Part shown: positions 25,504-34,424 of the stretch, in pieces
How the letters are laid out: every line of letters starts with the position of its first letter
How positions within the stretch are numbered: position 1 is the stretch's first letter
From: Labedella phragmitis
GTDB taxonomy: Bacteria; Actinomycetota; Actinomycetes; Actinomycetales; Microbacteriaceae
Direction of reading: 5' to 3'
Assembly: GCF_004078635.1 (NCBI RefSeq)
Contig: NZ_RZNB01000003.1
Span: forward strand, 1-64,000
Length of the DNA: 64,000 bases
Translations under genes and position numbers: made by a program
Notes under the pieces: generated by a model
Databases searched by the model: none
The model's input: the letters and a program-made list of their open reading frames with translations, nothing else
Told to the model about the DNA's origin: nothing

Positions 25504-26610
25504 CTAGAAGGCCACGACCGGCTTCACGACCTCTCCGGAGGCCGAGTCCGCGAAGCCCTGGTTGATGTCCTCGAGCGCATAGCTGCGCACGAGCTTGTCG
25601 ATGGGGAAGCGCCCCTCCTTCCACAATTCGACGAGCTTCGGGATGAATACCTGCGGTACCGAGCTGCCCTGAACGATCGTGGTGAACGTCCACCCTTTCA
25701 CGAGCGACAGTCCGATCTCGAAGGACACCTCGGTTCCCGGCTTCGCGGCCCCGACCAGGGCGAGCGTGCCCCGGAGGGCGAGGGCGTCGGCTGCCTGACG
25801 GAGCAACTCCGGGCGTGCGGTCGTGTCGAGCACGTAGTCGGCACCAACACCCCCCGTGAGACGCATGATCTCCTCGGTGAGGTCCGACTCGCGCGTATTG
25901 ATCGTGTCGGTCGCACCGAGCTCGCGGGCGAGGTCCAGCCGAGAGGGATGGATGTCGACGGCGATGACGCGTGAGCAGCCGGCGACCCGGCCGGCCATGA
26001 TGGCCCCGGAGCCGACGGCACCGGTTCCGATCACGACGAGCGAGCTGTTGAGGCCGGGCTTGAGCTGATTCAGGATCGACCCGGCACCGGTCTGGATTCC
26101 GCAGCCCAGGGGAGCCATGATCTCGAGCGGCACGTCGTCGTCGACCTTGATGACGCTCTCCTCGACGACGTTGGCGTGCGTCGAGAACGACGACTGTCCG
26201 AAGAAGTGCGAGGAAATGACCTCTCCGTCCTTCGACAGCGCCGTCGAACCATCAGGACGCCGTCCGCCGAAGTCGGCCGCGAAGAGGTTCTCGCAATAGG
26301 CCATCTGGCCGGCGCGGCAACGAGCGCAGTGCCCGCAATAGGCGGCCGCCAGCAGGACATGATCTCCCGGCTCGACCGTTCGGACGGAGTCGCCCACCGC
26401 TTCGACGATGCCCGCGCCTTCGTGACCGAGGACGGCCGGCAACGGGGTCGGATAGACCTGATCGCGGACGATCGCGTCCGTGTGACAGACACCCGAGGCG
26501 ACCATCCGCACGCGGACCTCGTTGTGCCGGAGGTCGTCCAACTGGAGTTCCTCGATGACGAGGTCGGCGTGCGGCTCGCGAACCACCGCCGCTGTGACCG
26601 TGATACTCAT
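25504..26610 (-). CDS. zinc-dependent aryl-alcohol dehydrogenase
   Basis: A 368-residue zinc alcohol dehydrogenase, a close paralogue of the enzyme at 7370-8473 (about two thirds identical by eye). It has catalytic zinc residues in GVCHTDAIVRDQVYPTPLP and GHEGAG, structural cysteines in YCGHCARCRAGQMAYC, and GTGAVGSG for NAD. The DFGGRRPDGSTALSKDGE insertion places it near benzyl/aryl-alcohol dehydrogenases. It lies 18 nt downstream of an aldehyde dehydrogenase of the salicylaldehyde/vanillin type. The likely reaction is therefore aromatic alcohol to aldehyde, for example salicyl alcohol to salicylaldehyde. Confidence 0.92.
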   Translation of the reverse strand: MSITVTAAVVREPHADLVIEELQLDDLRHNEVRVRMVASGVCHTDAIVRDQVYPTPLPAVLGHEGAGIVEAVGDSVRTVEPGDHVLLAAAYCGHCARCRAGQMAYCENLFAADFGGRRPDGSTALSKDGEVISSHFFGQSSFSTHANVVEESVIKVDDDVPLEIMAPLGCGIQTGAGSILNQLKPGLNSSLVVIGTGAVGSGAIMAGRVAGCSRVIAVDIHPSRLDLARELGATDTINTRESDLTEEIMRLTGGVGADYVLDTTARPELLRQAADALALRGTLALVGAAKPGTEVSFEIGLSLVKGWTFTTIVQGSSVPQVFIPKLVELWKEGRFPIDKLVRSYALEDINQGFADSASGEVVKPVVAF

Positions 26611-26628
26611 CTCTGTCTTCCGTTCCGC

Positions 26629-28080
26629 TTAGAAGGGGTAGGCCTGGTCGGACTGCTCGACCGTGATCCATTTGAGTTCCGTGAACTCGTTGATCACCGC
26701 GCGACCGTCGAAGCGGCCGAACCCACTCGCCTTCATTCCGCCGTACGGCGCCTGTGCTTCGTTCTGGACGGTCGCACCGTTGACGTGCACATGCCCGGCG
26801 TCGATCCGCATGGCTACCTGCAGCGCGCGGTGACTGTCCTTCCCGAAGACCGCCGCCGCGAGCCCGTACTCGGTGTCGTTGGCCACCTGCACGGCCTCGT
26901 CGACGCCCGAGACGCGGACGACGGTAGTAATGGGTCCGAAGGTCTCCTGGTCGTAGATCGCCATGTCCGGACGTACGTTGTCGACGATCGTCGCAGCCAT
27001 CGACGCTCCATCGGCATGTCCGCCGACGACGACCGTCGCACCCTTCTCGACTGCGTCGTCGATGAGGCCGTTGATGCGATCGCCCGACTCCGCGCGGACC
27101 ATCGGACCGATGATGCACGAGGGATCGGTCATGGGGTCGCCCGAGACGAGCTGCCCGGCACGTTCGGCGAACTTCGCGACGAACTCGTCGGCGATCGACT
27201 CGTCGACGACGAACCGCTCCGTCGACATGCAGATCTGCCCCTGGTACATGAAGGACCCGAACACGGCGGCGTTGACCGCTCCGTCGATGTCGGCGTCGTC
27301 GAGCACCACGAGAGGCGCCTTCCCTCCGAGTTCGAGCAGGACGGGCTTGAGGTGACGGGCGGCCTTCTCGGCGATGATGCGGCCGACAGCGGTGGAACCC
27401 GTGAAGTTGACGCGGCGGACGGCGGGGTGAGCGATGATCGCCTCGACCACTCGGTCCGAGTCCTCGGCGCTGCTCGTGATGAAGTTGAGCACACCGGCCG
27501 GGAGACCCGCGTCGTGAAGCACTTCGGCGATGATGGCGTGGGTGCGCGGGCTCGTCTCCGACGCCCGGAACACGACGGAGTTGCCGCAGACGATGGGATA
27601 GGCGATGGCCCGCGCCGCGAGGACGCCGGGACCGTTCCACGGTGCCATGCTGAACACGACGCCGGCGGCCTGCCGAACCGTCATCGAGAGTGTTCCGGGC
27701 TTGTCCGTGGGGATCGTCTCGCCCTGGATCTGCGTCGCGAGTCCCGCTGCTTCACGGAACAACTGAGCGGTCAGGAAGACGTTGAAGCCGGCCCAGAGCT
27801 GAGCCGCGCCGACCTCGGACATCATCGTCTGAATGAAGTCGCCGGCGCGCTCCTCGATGAGGTCGGCCGCCTTGAGCATGACCGCCCGCCGCTGGGTCGG
27901 GCCGGTGGTCGACCACGAACGGAACGCCGTGGCCGCCGACTCGACGGCGTCGAGTGCGTCCTCGACGCTCGCCGCCGCGCCTTCGGTGACGACCTCGCCG
28001 GTCACGGGATTGCGTCGCTCGAACGTCTTGCCTTCGCGGGCGCTACGGCCCTCGTTGTCGATGATGAGCTTGGTTTGCAT
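26629..28080 (-). CDS. aromatic aldehyde dehydrogenase (salicylaldehyde/vanillin DH-like)
   Basis: A 483-residue NAD(P)-dependent aldehyde dehydrogenase. It has the oxyanion Asn in APWNG (N149), general base E250 in LELGGKAP and nucleophile C284 in GQICMST. The cofactor-binding Lys common in the family (VxKPSE) reads Arg here (VVFRASE). The overall pattern fits salicylaldehyde, vanillin or benzaldehyde dehydrogenases. It is the first gene of a two-gene unit with the aryl-alcohol dehydrogenase and adjoins genes that activate and hydroxylate an aryl acid, so salicylaldehyde to salicylate is the favoured reaction. Confidence 0.93.
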   Translation of the reverse strand: MQTKLIIDNEGRSAREGKTFERRNPVTGEVVTEGAAASVEDALDAVESAATAFRSWSTTGPTQRRAVMLKAADLIEERAGDFIQTMMSEVGAAQLWAGFNVFLTAQLFREAAGLATQIQGETIPTDKPGTLSMTVRQAAGVVFSMAPWNGPGVLAARAIAYPIVCGNSVVFRASETSPRTHAIIAEVLHDAGLPAGVLNFITSSAEDSDRVVEAIIAHPAVRRVNFTGSTAVGRIIAEKAARHLKPVLLELGGKAPLVVLDDADIDGAVNAAVFGSFMYQGQICMSTERFVVDESIADEFVAKFAERAGQLVSGDPMTDPSCIIGPMVRAESGDRINGLIDDAVEKGATVVVGGHADGASMAATIVDNVRPDMAIYDQETFGPITTVVRVSGVDEAVQVANDTEYGLAAAVFGKDSHRALQVAMRIDAGHVHVNGATVQNEAQAPYGGMKASGFGRFDGRAVINEFTELKWITVEQSDQAYPF

Positions 28081-28111
28081 CGGATCTCCTCGGTCGCCGT
28101 TGACTCGTAAC

Positions 28112-28134
28112 CCGTCACGCCTCGGGCGTGACGG
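28112..28134. promoter_or_regulatory. inverted repeat upstream of the aldehyde dehydrogenase
   Basis: Perfect arms CCGTCACGCC / GGCGTGACGG with a 3-nt centre (TCG). It lies 32 nt before the aldehyde dehydrogenase start and 34 nt after the PaaX-type stop. No T run follows, so an operator is at least as likely as a terminator. Confidence 0.5.
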
Positions 28135-28167
28135 TGTAACGGTAGCACGCCGATGCGCAGAATGGTG

Positions 28168-29010
28168 TTATACGTTTTCGGGGACGAGAGCACCGTTGCC
28201 AATCGGCGCTCCGATCACCGACTCCACGTACTCGGTCGCCGCGGGAGCGAGTGCGCCGTGGGTCGCCAGGAATAGTCCGTGTGCGTGTGCGCCTCGCCAT
28301 CCGGCTGGCCGGAGGGCCAGCGGGAGCGATGGATCGCGGAACGGGAAGTGGCGATACGTCGAGACCAGCTCGGTGCGGGCGGCGAGCGCGGCCGCCCCGT
28401 CGAGCTCCGCGACCGAGTCCCCGAGGACGGCGTGTTCGACGATGAAGCGTTCGTAGTCCGCATTCAGCGCCACGAGATCCCAACACCGGTCGGCGAGGCT
28501 GCGGTCGCCGTCGACGCTGTCGCTCCGCGCCAGGAGAACATCGACCGTCGCCGAGGGGAATTCCCCACGCAGCCGGTGCGCGCGAACGCGCTGATCACCC
28601 GGGGTCAACCATGTAGACATCGTGAGCGAGCCGAATCCGAGCCACGAGAGCCTCTTCTTGAGCTGCTCCCGCACGGAGCGGTCGCTCTCGTCGAGCTGGA
28701 AGATCACCTGTGTCCAGGCGCCGTCCCACTCGTCGGCGTACGGTTCGAAGATGCGGGATCGACCCTCATCGAGAACGACCAACAACTCGTCGCTCAGCCG
28801 ATAGATCGTCTCGCGGCCCACGCGTCGCGTCGTGAACCACCCCTCCTGCCGGAGCCGGGACAACGTCACACGGGTCGTCGCCGGCTCGACGCCGAGAGCA
28901 GCCAGAAGGGTGACGAGATCGCTCGCCCTGACCTCGCTGTCGACGTAGCGCAGGTAATCCCCGAACATGTCCAGGATGAGCGCTCGCGGCTTCATCGTCG
29001 TCGTTGCCAT
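28168..29010 (-). CDS. PaaX-family transcriptional regulator
   Basis: A 280-residue protein of the PaaX family. It has an N-terminal winged helix (RALILDMFGDYLRYVDSEVRASDLVTLLAALGVEPATTRVTLSRLRQEGWF), a central domain with WDGAWTQVIFQLDESDRSVREQLKKRLSWLGFG, and a C-terminal segment (YRHFPFRDPSLPLALRPAGWRGAHAHGLF). PaaX proteins are repressors released by aryl-CoA thioesters, which fits the salicylyl-CoA route encoded around it. The ATG at 29010 is preferred over a GTG at 29040 because AGGAAGGA lies upstream of it. It sits between the aryl-acid activation genes and the aldehyde dehydrogenase. Confidence 0.9.
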   Translation of the reverse strand: MATTTMKPRALILDMFGDYLRYVDSEVRASDLVTLLAALGVEPATTRVTLSRLRQEGWFTTRRVGRETIYRLSDELLVVLDEGRSRIFEPYADEWDGAWTQVIFQLDESDRSVREQLKKRLSWLGFGSLTMSTWLTPGDQRVRAHRLRGEFPSATVDVLLARSDSVDGDRSLADRCWDLVALNADYERFIVEHAVLGDSVAELDGAAALAARTELVSTYRHFPFRDPSLPLALRPAGWRGAHAHGLFLATHGALAPAATEYVESVIGAPIGNGALVPENV

Positions 29011-29070
29011 GATCGACCGGTCCTTCCTCGCGCGCGACACCCCGCTCAGTATGTTCTCATCTCCGCCGCC

Positions 29071-30726
29071 TCAGACTGCCGGGGCGAGCTTGCCGGCGAC
29101 GTCCTCGCGGAGGAGCTTCTTGTCGATCTTCCCGACCTTCGTGAGCGGAAGGGCATCGAGCACCTCCAGGCGCTCCGGGAGCTTGAACGCCGCAACACCC
29201 TCCTCCGTCATGAACGCTCGAACCGTCTCCAGGTCGAGATCGGCGCCCGGGCGGAGCTCGACGTAGAGGCAGAGGCGTTCGCCGAGCACGGGATCCGGCA
29301 TACCGACCGCCGCCGCGAGCTCGACGGACTCCAGCCGGTACACGATGTTCTCGACCTCCTCGGCGGAGATCTTCTCACCACCCCGGTTGACGAGGTCCTT
29401 CTCCCGCCCGTGCACGACGAGGTTGCCGTCCGAACGGCGCACGACGACGTCCCCGGAGCCGTACCACCCGTCGACGAACGCGCGCTCGTTGTGCTCCGGC
29501 GCGCGATAGTAGCCACGAGGCGTGTACGGACCGCGCGTGAGGATGAGGCCAGGGGTCCCGTCGGGAACGTCCTTTCCGTCGGCATCGACCACGCGGATCT
29601 CGTCCCCGTCAGAAACGGGGCGGCCCTGCGTCGACACGATCACGTCGTCGGGGTCGTCGAGGCGCGTCATGTTGATGAGCCCCTCGGCCATCCCGAACAC
29701 CTGCTGCAGCGTCGCGCCGAGCTCGGGCCGCACGCGTGCCGCGAGTTCATCGGGCATCCGCGAGCCCCCGACCTGAAGGACCTGCAGAGACGCGAGCGAC
29801 TCCGCGCCCACCTCACGCTGGTGGTCTATCCAGCGCTGAGCGACGGCCGGGACCGCCGATGCGATCGTCACCTTCTCCTTCGCGATGGTCGCAAAGCCGC
29901 GGACCGGTTCCGGACTCGGGAGCATGACCGCGGTTCCACCGACGAAGAGGGTGCCGAGCACTCCGGGGCATGCGAGCGGGAAGTTGTGGCTCGCGGGAAG
30001 CGTCCCGAGGTAGACGGTGTCCGATGTCAACCCGCTGACGACGGCGGTGGCGACGACGTTGTAGGCGTAGTCGTTGTGGGTGCGTGTGATGAGCTTGGGC
30101 AGCCCGGTCGTTCCTCCGGACAACAAGAAGCATGCCGGCGAGTCCGGGTGCGGTGCGAGATCATCCATCCGCACCCGCGCGCCGGGCTCGTCAGGAGCCG
30201 CGAGGAGGTCGTCGAGGGAGATCGCAGGTGCGCGCGTCTCGCCCGTCGTCAGTATCCAGCGCACGGTGGGGACCGCTGCCACCACCTTCTCAGCGAGCGC
30301 CTGATGGTCGAAGTCTTTGATGCGGTCGGGCACCGCGATCGCCACGACCTCCGCCAGTTCCGCCAGGTACGTCAGTTCATGGTGGCGATGTGCCGGAAGC
30401 GCCATCACCGGGATGACCCCTGATCGGAAGCACGCGAGTGTGAAGACGACGAACTGCCAGTCGTTCGGCAGCTGCACGAGGACGCGGTCGTCCGGCTCCA
30501 GTCCCAGAGCGAGGATCCGCTCGGCGGCGGCGTCGGCCCGCTCCACGAGTTCTCGGTAGGTCAGTCGCACGGGTTCGCTGACGAGCGCGATCTTGTCCGG
30601 GTCCCGATCAGCCGCTTCGAGCACGTACTCCCCGATCGAACGGTCCCGCCACCAGCCGCGATCCCGGTATCGGGCGGCGTCCTCGAGTGGCCAGGGAACG
30701 ACACCGTTCCTCGTCGGTTCCGTCAT
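29071..30726 (-). CDS. aryl-acid AMP ligase (salicylate/2,3-DHB adenylation type)
   Basis: A 551-residue ANL-superfamily enzyme of the EntE/DhbE type. It has P-loop LLSGGTTGLPKLITRTH, the NFPLACPGVLG region, GMAEGLINMTRLDDP, the characteristic GYYRAPEHNERAF, hinge YGSGDVVVR, and catalytic Lys in LPLTKVGKIDKK. In siderophore clusters such enzymes load carrier proteins, but none is encoded here. The neighbouring CoA ligase and 5-hydroxylase instead match the salicylyl-AMP / salicylyl-CoA / gentisate route described from Streptomyces (sdg genes). Its ATG overlaps the stop of the upstream CoA ligase (ATGA). Confidence 0.92.
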   Translation of the reverse strand: MTEPTRNGVVPWPLEDAARYRDRGWWRDRSIGEYVLEAADRDPDKIALVSEPVRLTYRELVERADAAAERILALGLEPDDRVLVQLPNDWQFVVFTLACFRSGVIPVMALPAHRHHELTYLAELAEVVAIAVPDRIKDFDHQALAEKVVAAVPTVRWILTTGETRAPAISLDDLLAAPDEPGARVRMDDLAPHPDSPACFLLSGGTTGLPKLITRTHNDYAYNVVATAVVSGLTSDTVYLGTLPASHNFPLACPGVLGTLFVGGTAVMLPSPEPVRGFATIAKEKVTIASAVPAVAQRWIDHQREVGAESLASLQVLQVGGSRMPDELAARVRPELGATLQQVFGMAEGLINMTRLDDPDDVIVSTQGRPVSDGDEIRVVDADGKDVPDGTPGLILTRGPYTPRGYYRAPEHNERAFVDGWYGSGDVVVRRSDGNLVVHGREKDLVNRGGEKISAEEVENIVYRLESVELAAAVGMPDPVLGERLCLYVELRPGADLDLETVRAFMTEEGVAAFKLPERLEVLDALPLTKVGKIDKKLLREDVAGKLAPAV

Positions 30727-32777
30727 GAGGTCCTCACTTCCTTGTGAGCGGGCAGCACGATGGCGTCGAGGGCGACGATACCGCTCGGAGTGCTGCGGAG
30801 GGGGTTGATCTCGATCTCGTCCACGACGCCGTCTGCAACGAGTGCGCCCAATCGCACGACGATGTCGGCCAGCACATCGAGATCCACCGCGGCTCCACCT
30901 CGGTGCCCGAGAAGGAGCTCGCGTGCGACGAGGTCCTCGGTCATGGCGACGGCGACGGTGTGAGCCAGTGGAGCCGTGCGGATGGCGACATCGCCGAGGA
31001 CCTCCGTCGCGATTCCGCCGACACCGACGGCAACGATCGGGCCGAAGACGTCGTCGTTGCGGGCACCGACCACCAGGTCGACGCCCGGACCCGCCATCGA
31101 CTCGACGAGGAACTCGGAGGCCCCTGCGGCCTCGAGGACGTCGAGCGCACGCTCGAGATCATCGGTGGTACGCACGCCGAGGACGACTCCCCCGACCTCG
31201 GTCTTGTGGAGCACGGAGGCGTCGAGGAGCTTGACGGCGAGCGGAGCATCGAGCTCTCTCCACGCCCGTCTCGCCTCGTCCCGGTCGGCGCAGCGATACC
31301 GCGGCGGTGTGGGGACCCCGAGTGCGTCGAGGAGGTCCTTGCCTCGCGCTTCGTCCCAGCCCTCGTCGGCGACCGAAGCGACCCAGGGAGGGACGACGGG
31401 CGACGAGATGGCGGCCTCGGGGCGAACGGCCCTGGCTCTCGCGTCGTCGGTGAGAGCGGCCAGCCCGTGCGCGAGCTGGTTGGGTCCGGACAGAACGGGC
31501 ACTCCCGACTCCCGGCCCGATCGACGGATGTCCGACACCTCGGAAGCAGGACCGTCGACGCCGATCACCACGGGGATTCCGTCGGAGATGTCGGCGGCCA
31601 GGACGTCGGTCACGATGTCGACCACCGGCTCGGTGATCGCGTACACCCCGAGGACGTCGGTCACCGGATCGGCGGCGACGGTCCGGACCACCGCGGGAAA
31701 CGTCTCACTGGGCCGTCCCGTATCGACCGGGTTGGCCTGGAAGGTGAGAGGCGGCAGGAGGTCGGCGAGCGCCCCCTGCGTGTCGCGACCGAGCGCCGGA
31801 AGATGGTTCGCGTCGCCCAGGGCGTCGGCGATGAGCAGACCGGGGCCGGCCTGGGCCGTGATGAGAGCCACCCCCGGTCGAGCCGACGCCCGTGCCCGAC
31901 GCGCGGAGAGGGCCGTCGCCGCGGCGACCGCCTGCGCCTCGTCGCCGACCAGCACGGCTCCCGCTTGTCGGAGGGCGGCACGGGTCGTCCGCCACGACGT
32001 GGCGAGCGCGCCGGTGTGCGATCGCGCGAACTCCGAGACGTCGTTGCGCCCGACGACGAGAGCCACGACGGGCTTCACCACGGCGAGTTCGGCGACGGCG
32101 GTCATCAGCGCGCGGCCATCCGGAACCGTCTCGACGTGCAGGATCACCGCACGTGTCGGTTCGTGATCGATCAGGTACTGGAGGACATCAGGAGCGGAGA
32201 CGTCCTGGCCGGCGCCGATGCCCACACCGAGGCTGACGCCGGCTCCGTCGCTCTCGAGGCGGAACGAGAGCACGTGATTGATTCCCCCGCTGGCCGCCAC
32301 GACGGCCACCGATCCGGCCCCCAGACGACGGACCCCCGGGACGAAGCTCGCGAAGAGCGCTGCGTCCGGGACGAAGAATCCGGACGTGTTGGGTCCGAGC
32401 AGACGAATACCCGTCTCAGCGACCACCGTGTCGAGATCCCGCGCGTAGTCGACGCCGACGCCGCCCGCCTCGGCGAATCCCCCCGCACAGACGAGGGCGG
32501 CACCGATGCCCGCCTCGGCACTCTCTCTCACCGCCGAGGCGGTGTGCGTCGCCGGAACGCACATGATGGCGAGGTCGGGGACCCCTCCCGCCGCGGCGGC
32601 TTCAGCAATCGATGAGTGCATGCCCGCGGTCGGTCGGCTGTTGACCAGACGCACGTCCCCCGGGAAGGTCTTGAGCGACGACGCCATGGCGTAGCCGAGC
32701 TTCTCCGGATTTCCGGACGCACCGACGACGACCACGCCCCTCGGCGCGAGGAGCGGCACGAGATCACGCGGTGGCAT
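30723..32777 (-). CDS. NDP-forming acyl-CoA synthetase, fused two-subunit type
   Basis: A 684-residue acyl-CoA synthetase of the NDP-forming (acetate-CoA ligase/Pat-like) superfamily. In order it has a CoA-binding Rossmann domain (GVVVVGASGNPEKLGYA, about 1-130) and succinyl-CoA-ligase-like domains (about 150-430). The phospho-acceptor H254 lies in RSHTGALATS, and an ATP-grasp domain fills about 470-680 (LDASVLHKTEVGGVVLGV). It starts 14 nt inside the upstream hydroxylase gene and overlaps the AMP ligase by 4 nt. In this operon it probably supplies or completes the aryl-CoA thioester. Pairing with an AMP ligase mirrors the two-step salicylate activation reported in Streptomyces. Confidence 0.9.
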   Translation of the reverse strand: MPPRDLVPLLAPRGVVVVGASGNPEKLGYAMASSLKTFPGDVRLVNSRPTAGMHSSIAEAAAAGGVPDLAIMCVPATHTASAVRESAEAGIGAALVCAGGFAEAGGVGVDYARDLDTVVAETGIRLLGPNTSGFFVPDAALFASFVPGVRRLGAGSVAVVAASGGINHVLSFRLESDGAGVSLGVGIGAGQDVSAPDVLQYLIDHEPTRAVILHVETVPDGRALMTAVAELAVVKPVVALVVGRNDVSEFARSHTGALATSWRTTRAALRQAGAVLVGDEAQAVAAATALSARRARASARPGVALITAQAGPGLLIADALGDANHLPALGRDTQGALADLLPPLTFQANPVDTGRPSETFPAVVRTVAADPVTDVLGVYAITEPVVDIVTDVLAADISDGIPVVIGVDGPASEVSDIRRSGRESGVPVLSGPNQLAHGLAALTDDARARAVRPEAAISSPVVPPWVASVADEGWDEARGKDLLDALGVPTPPRYRCADRDEARRAWRELDAPLAVKLLDASVLHKTEVGGVVLGVRTTDDLERALDVLEAAGASEFLVESMAGPGVDLVVGARNDDVFGPIVAVGVGGIATEVLGDVAIRTAPLAHTVAVAMTEDLVARELLLGHRGGAAVDLDVLADIVVRLGALVADGVVDEIEINPLRSTPSGIVALDAIVLPAHKEVRTS

Positions 32778-34311
32778 GAGAACGCTCCCGCTTCGCGACG
32801 GCGTCCGCTCGTCCGGACAGGATTAGCGTCGCCGCCGCCGCATCGTCGAGGTCGTCGTCGAGGATGACCACGACGCGGCCCGCTTCTAGCCGCGCCCGCT
32901 CGGCGACGAGAGTCCTCGTCGTCGCCGTTCCCCCGTGCACGAGCACGACCGGGGCCGCGGTCGACGGCGAGACCTCGGCAGCCGCGCGCTCATCCACAGG
33001 GGCTTCTAGCGCCTCGAGCTGCACGCCCTCCTCCAGGGTCGTGTCCGCGGCGTCGCTCAACCGGGCGGGAGCGTCGTCGACGAGACGGAGTCGTCGATCC
33101 GTCACTCGCACCGCGCCGAGGTCGAGGGGGCTCTCGAGCGGTGGGGCTCCGTGCTCCCTGCGCCACGCGTCGTCGACGGCTTCGGCCAGATGCGGGTCTC
33201 GGCGGCGGACTCGTTCGATGTCGATGCTGCGGGAGAAGAAGTGGAAGGCGAACTCGAGGGGGTCGAGCGCGTCGTAGTATCGCCCGAAGTTCTCCCACCA
33301 GCTCAGGCTCGGTCCGGCTGCGTTCTGGATGCGTTCGACCTCGGGACGGCGCTCCTCCTCGAAGCGCTCGAACGCTGCGCGGACGTCGACCTCGGGCGCG
33401 GCGAGTTCCCTCGCGAGCACGATGGCGTCCTCCATCGCCATCTTGGTTCCCGACCCCACGGAGAAGTGAGCGGTGTGCACCGCGTCGCCCAGCAGGACGA
33501 CGTTCCCGGAGTGCCACTTCTCGGTGCGACGTGTGCGGAAGTTGCCCCAGCGCGAGTTGTTCCCGACGAGTTCCGCTCCGTGGATGTCGTCGGCGAAGAG
33601 CCGCTCGAGGTACCGACGGGTGACGTCGTCCGATGCTCCGGGCGGTGTGCTCATGTCGAATGCGTCGAGGCCGGCGGCCCGCCACGTCCTCTCGTCCGTC
33701 TCGACGATGAAGGTGCTCAGCTCGTCGCTGATGGGGTACGCGTGGGCGGCGAAGTTGCCGTGCTCGTTCTTCCGGTGCAGGAAGGTGAGTCCGTCGAAGA
33801 GGTGCGTCGTCCCGAACCAGATGAACTTGGCGACCGCCGTCTCGACGGTCGACCCGAGCTCGGGTTCGAACATGTCGCGGATACGGGAGTTCGCCCCGTC
33901 GGCCCCGACGACGACGTCGAAGTCGGACAGCTCGTCGAGGGACCTCACCTCCGTGCCGAATCTGAGATCAACCCCCGCATCGGCGGCAGAGCCCTGCAGC
34001 TCGCGGAGCAGCACCCTTCGATGCACCGCTGCCATTCCGTTTCCCGCGAACGTGTGAGTCTCCCCCTTGAGCGCGACGGCGATGGCGTCCCAGTGGACGC
34101 CGTAGCGCGCGAGGGCATCATGGAGAACGGGATCCGCATCGTCGATGCGCTGAAGGGTCCGGTCCGAGAACACCACCCCGAAGCCGAAAGCATCGGTCGG
34201 TCGGTTCCGTTCGATGAGCACGACCTCGATGTCGGGTCGAGCTCGTTTCAAGAGGGTGCTGAAGAAGAGGCCCCCGGGGCCCCCGCCGACACAAGCAACA
34301 CGAATCGCCAT
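32764..34311 (-). CDS. FAD monooxygenase, salicylyl-CoA 5-hydroxylase-like, with vestigial C-terminal domain
   Basis: A 515-residue flavoprotein. The N-terminal 385 residues match the FAD hydroxylase half of salicylyl-CoA 5-hydroxylase / anthraniloyl-CoA monooxygenase proteins: GGGPGG (9-14), FGFGVVFSD (42-50), VVGADGANSRIR (134-145) and GDAVHTAHFSVGSGTKMAMED (275-295). Those relatives usually continue into an old-yellow-enzyme reductase domain of about 370 residues. Here only about 128 residues follow. They keep what look like its first motif (PPLESPLDLGAV) and its last (LILSGRADAVA) with VHGG between. The ATG at 34311 is preferred. Likely role: salicylyl-CoA to gentisyl-CoA. Confidence 0.9.
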   Translation of the reverse strand: MAIRVACVGGGPGGLFFSTLLKRARPDIEVVLIERNRPTDAFGFGVVFSDRTLQRIDDADPVLHDALARYGVHWDAIAVALKGETHTFAGNGMAAVHRRVLLRELQGSAADAGVDLRFGTEVRSLDELSDFDVVVGADGANSRIRDMFEPELGSTVETAVAKFIWFGTTHLFDGLTFLHRKNEHGNFAAHAYPISDELSTFIVETDERTWRAAGLDAFDMSTPPGASDDVTRRYLERLFADDIHGAELVGNNSRWGNFRTRRTEKWHSGNVVLLGDAVHTAHFSVGSGTKMAMEDAIVLARELAAPEVDVRAAFERFEEERRPEVERIQNAAGPSLSWWENFGRYYDALDPLEFAFHFFSRSIDIERVRRRDPHLAEAVDDAWRREHGAPPLESPLDLGAVRVTDRRLRLVDDAPARLSDAADTTLEEGVQLEALEAPVDERAAAEVSPSTAAPVVLVHGGTATTRTLVAERARLEAGRVVVILDDDLDDAAAATLILSGRADAVAKRERSHATA

Positions 34312-34424
34312 TGATTTTCCGTTCCGTCGTTGCTCGTCATTATGCAACACTTAGACGCAGGCGACCAAAAAAATGTCACACAAGGATCGACCTGCTTCTT
34401 TTCAACGACGAGAGGACCATGATC

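Noticed and set aside
29071-30726. Siderophore (DHB/salicylate) biosynthesis start enzyme
   Set aside because: No isochorismate synthase, carrier protein or siderophore NRPS lies nearby; the operon is catabolic.
30723-32777. Acetate-CoA ligase for acetate metabolism
   Set aside because: It is embedded in and overlaps the aryl-acid operon on both sides, so an aryl or related acid is more likely, though not proven.
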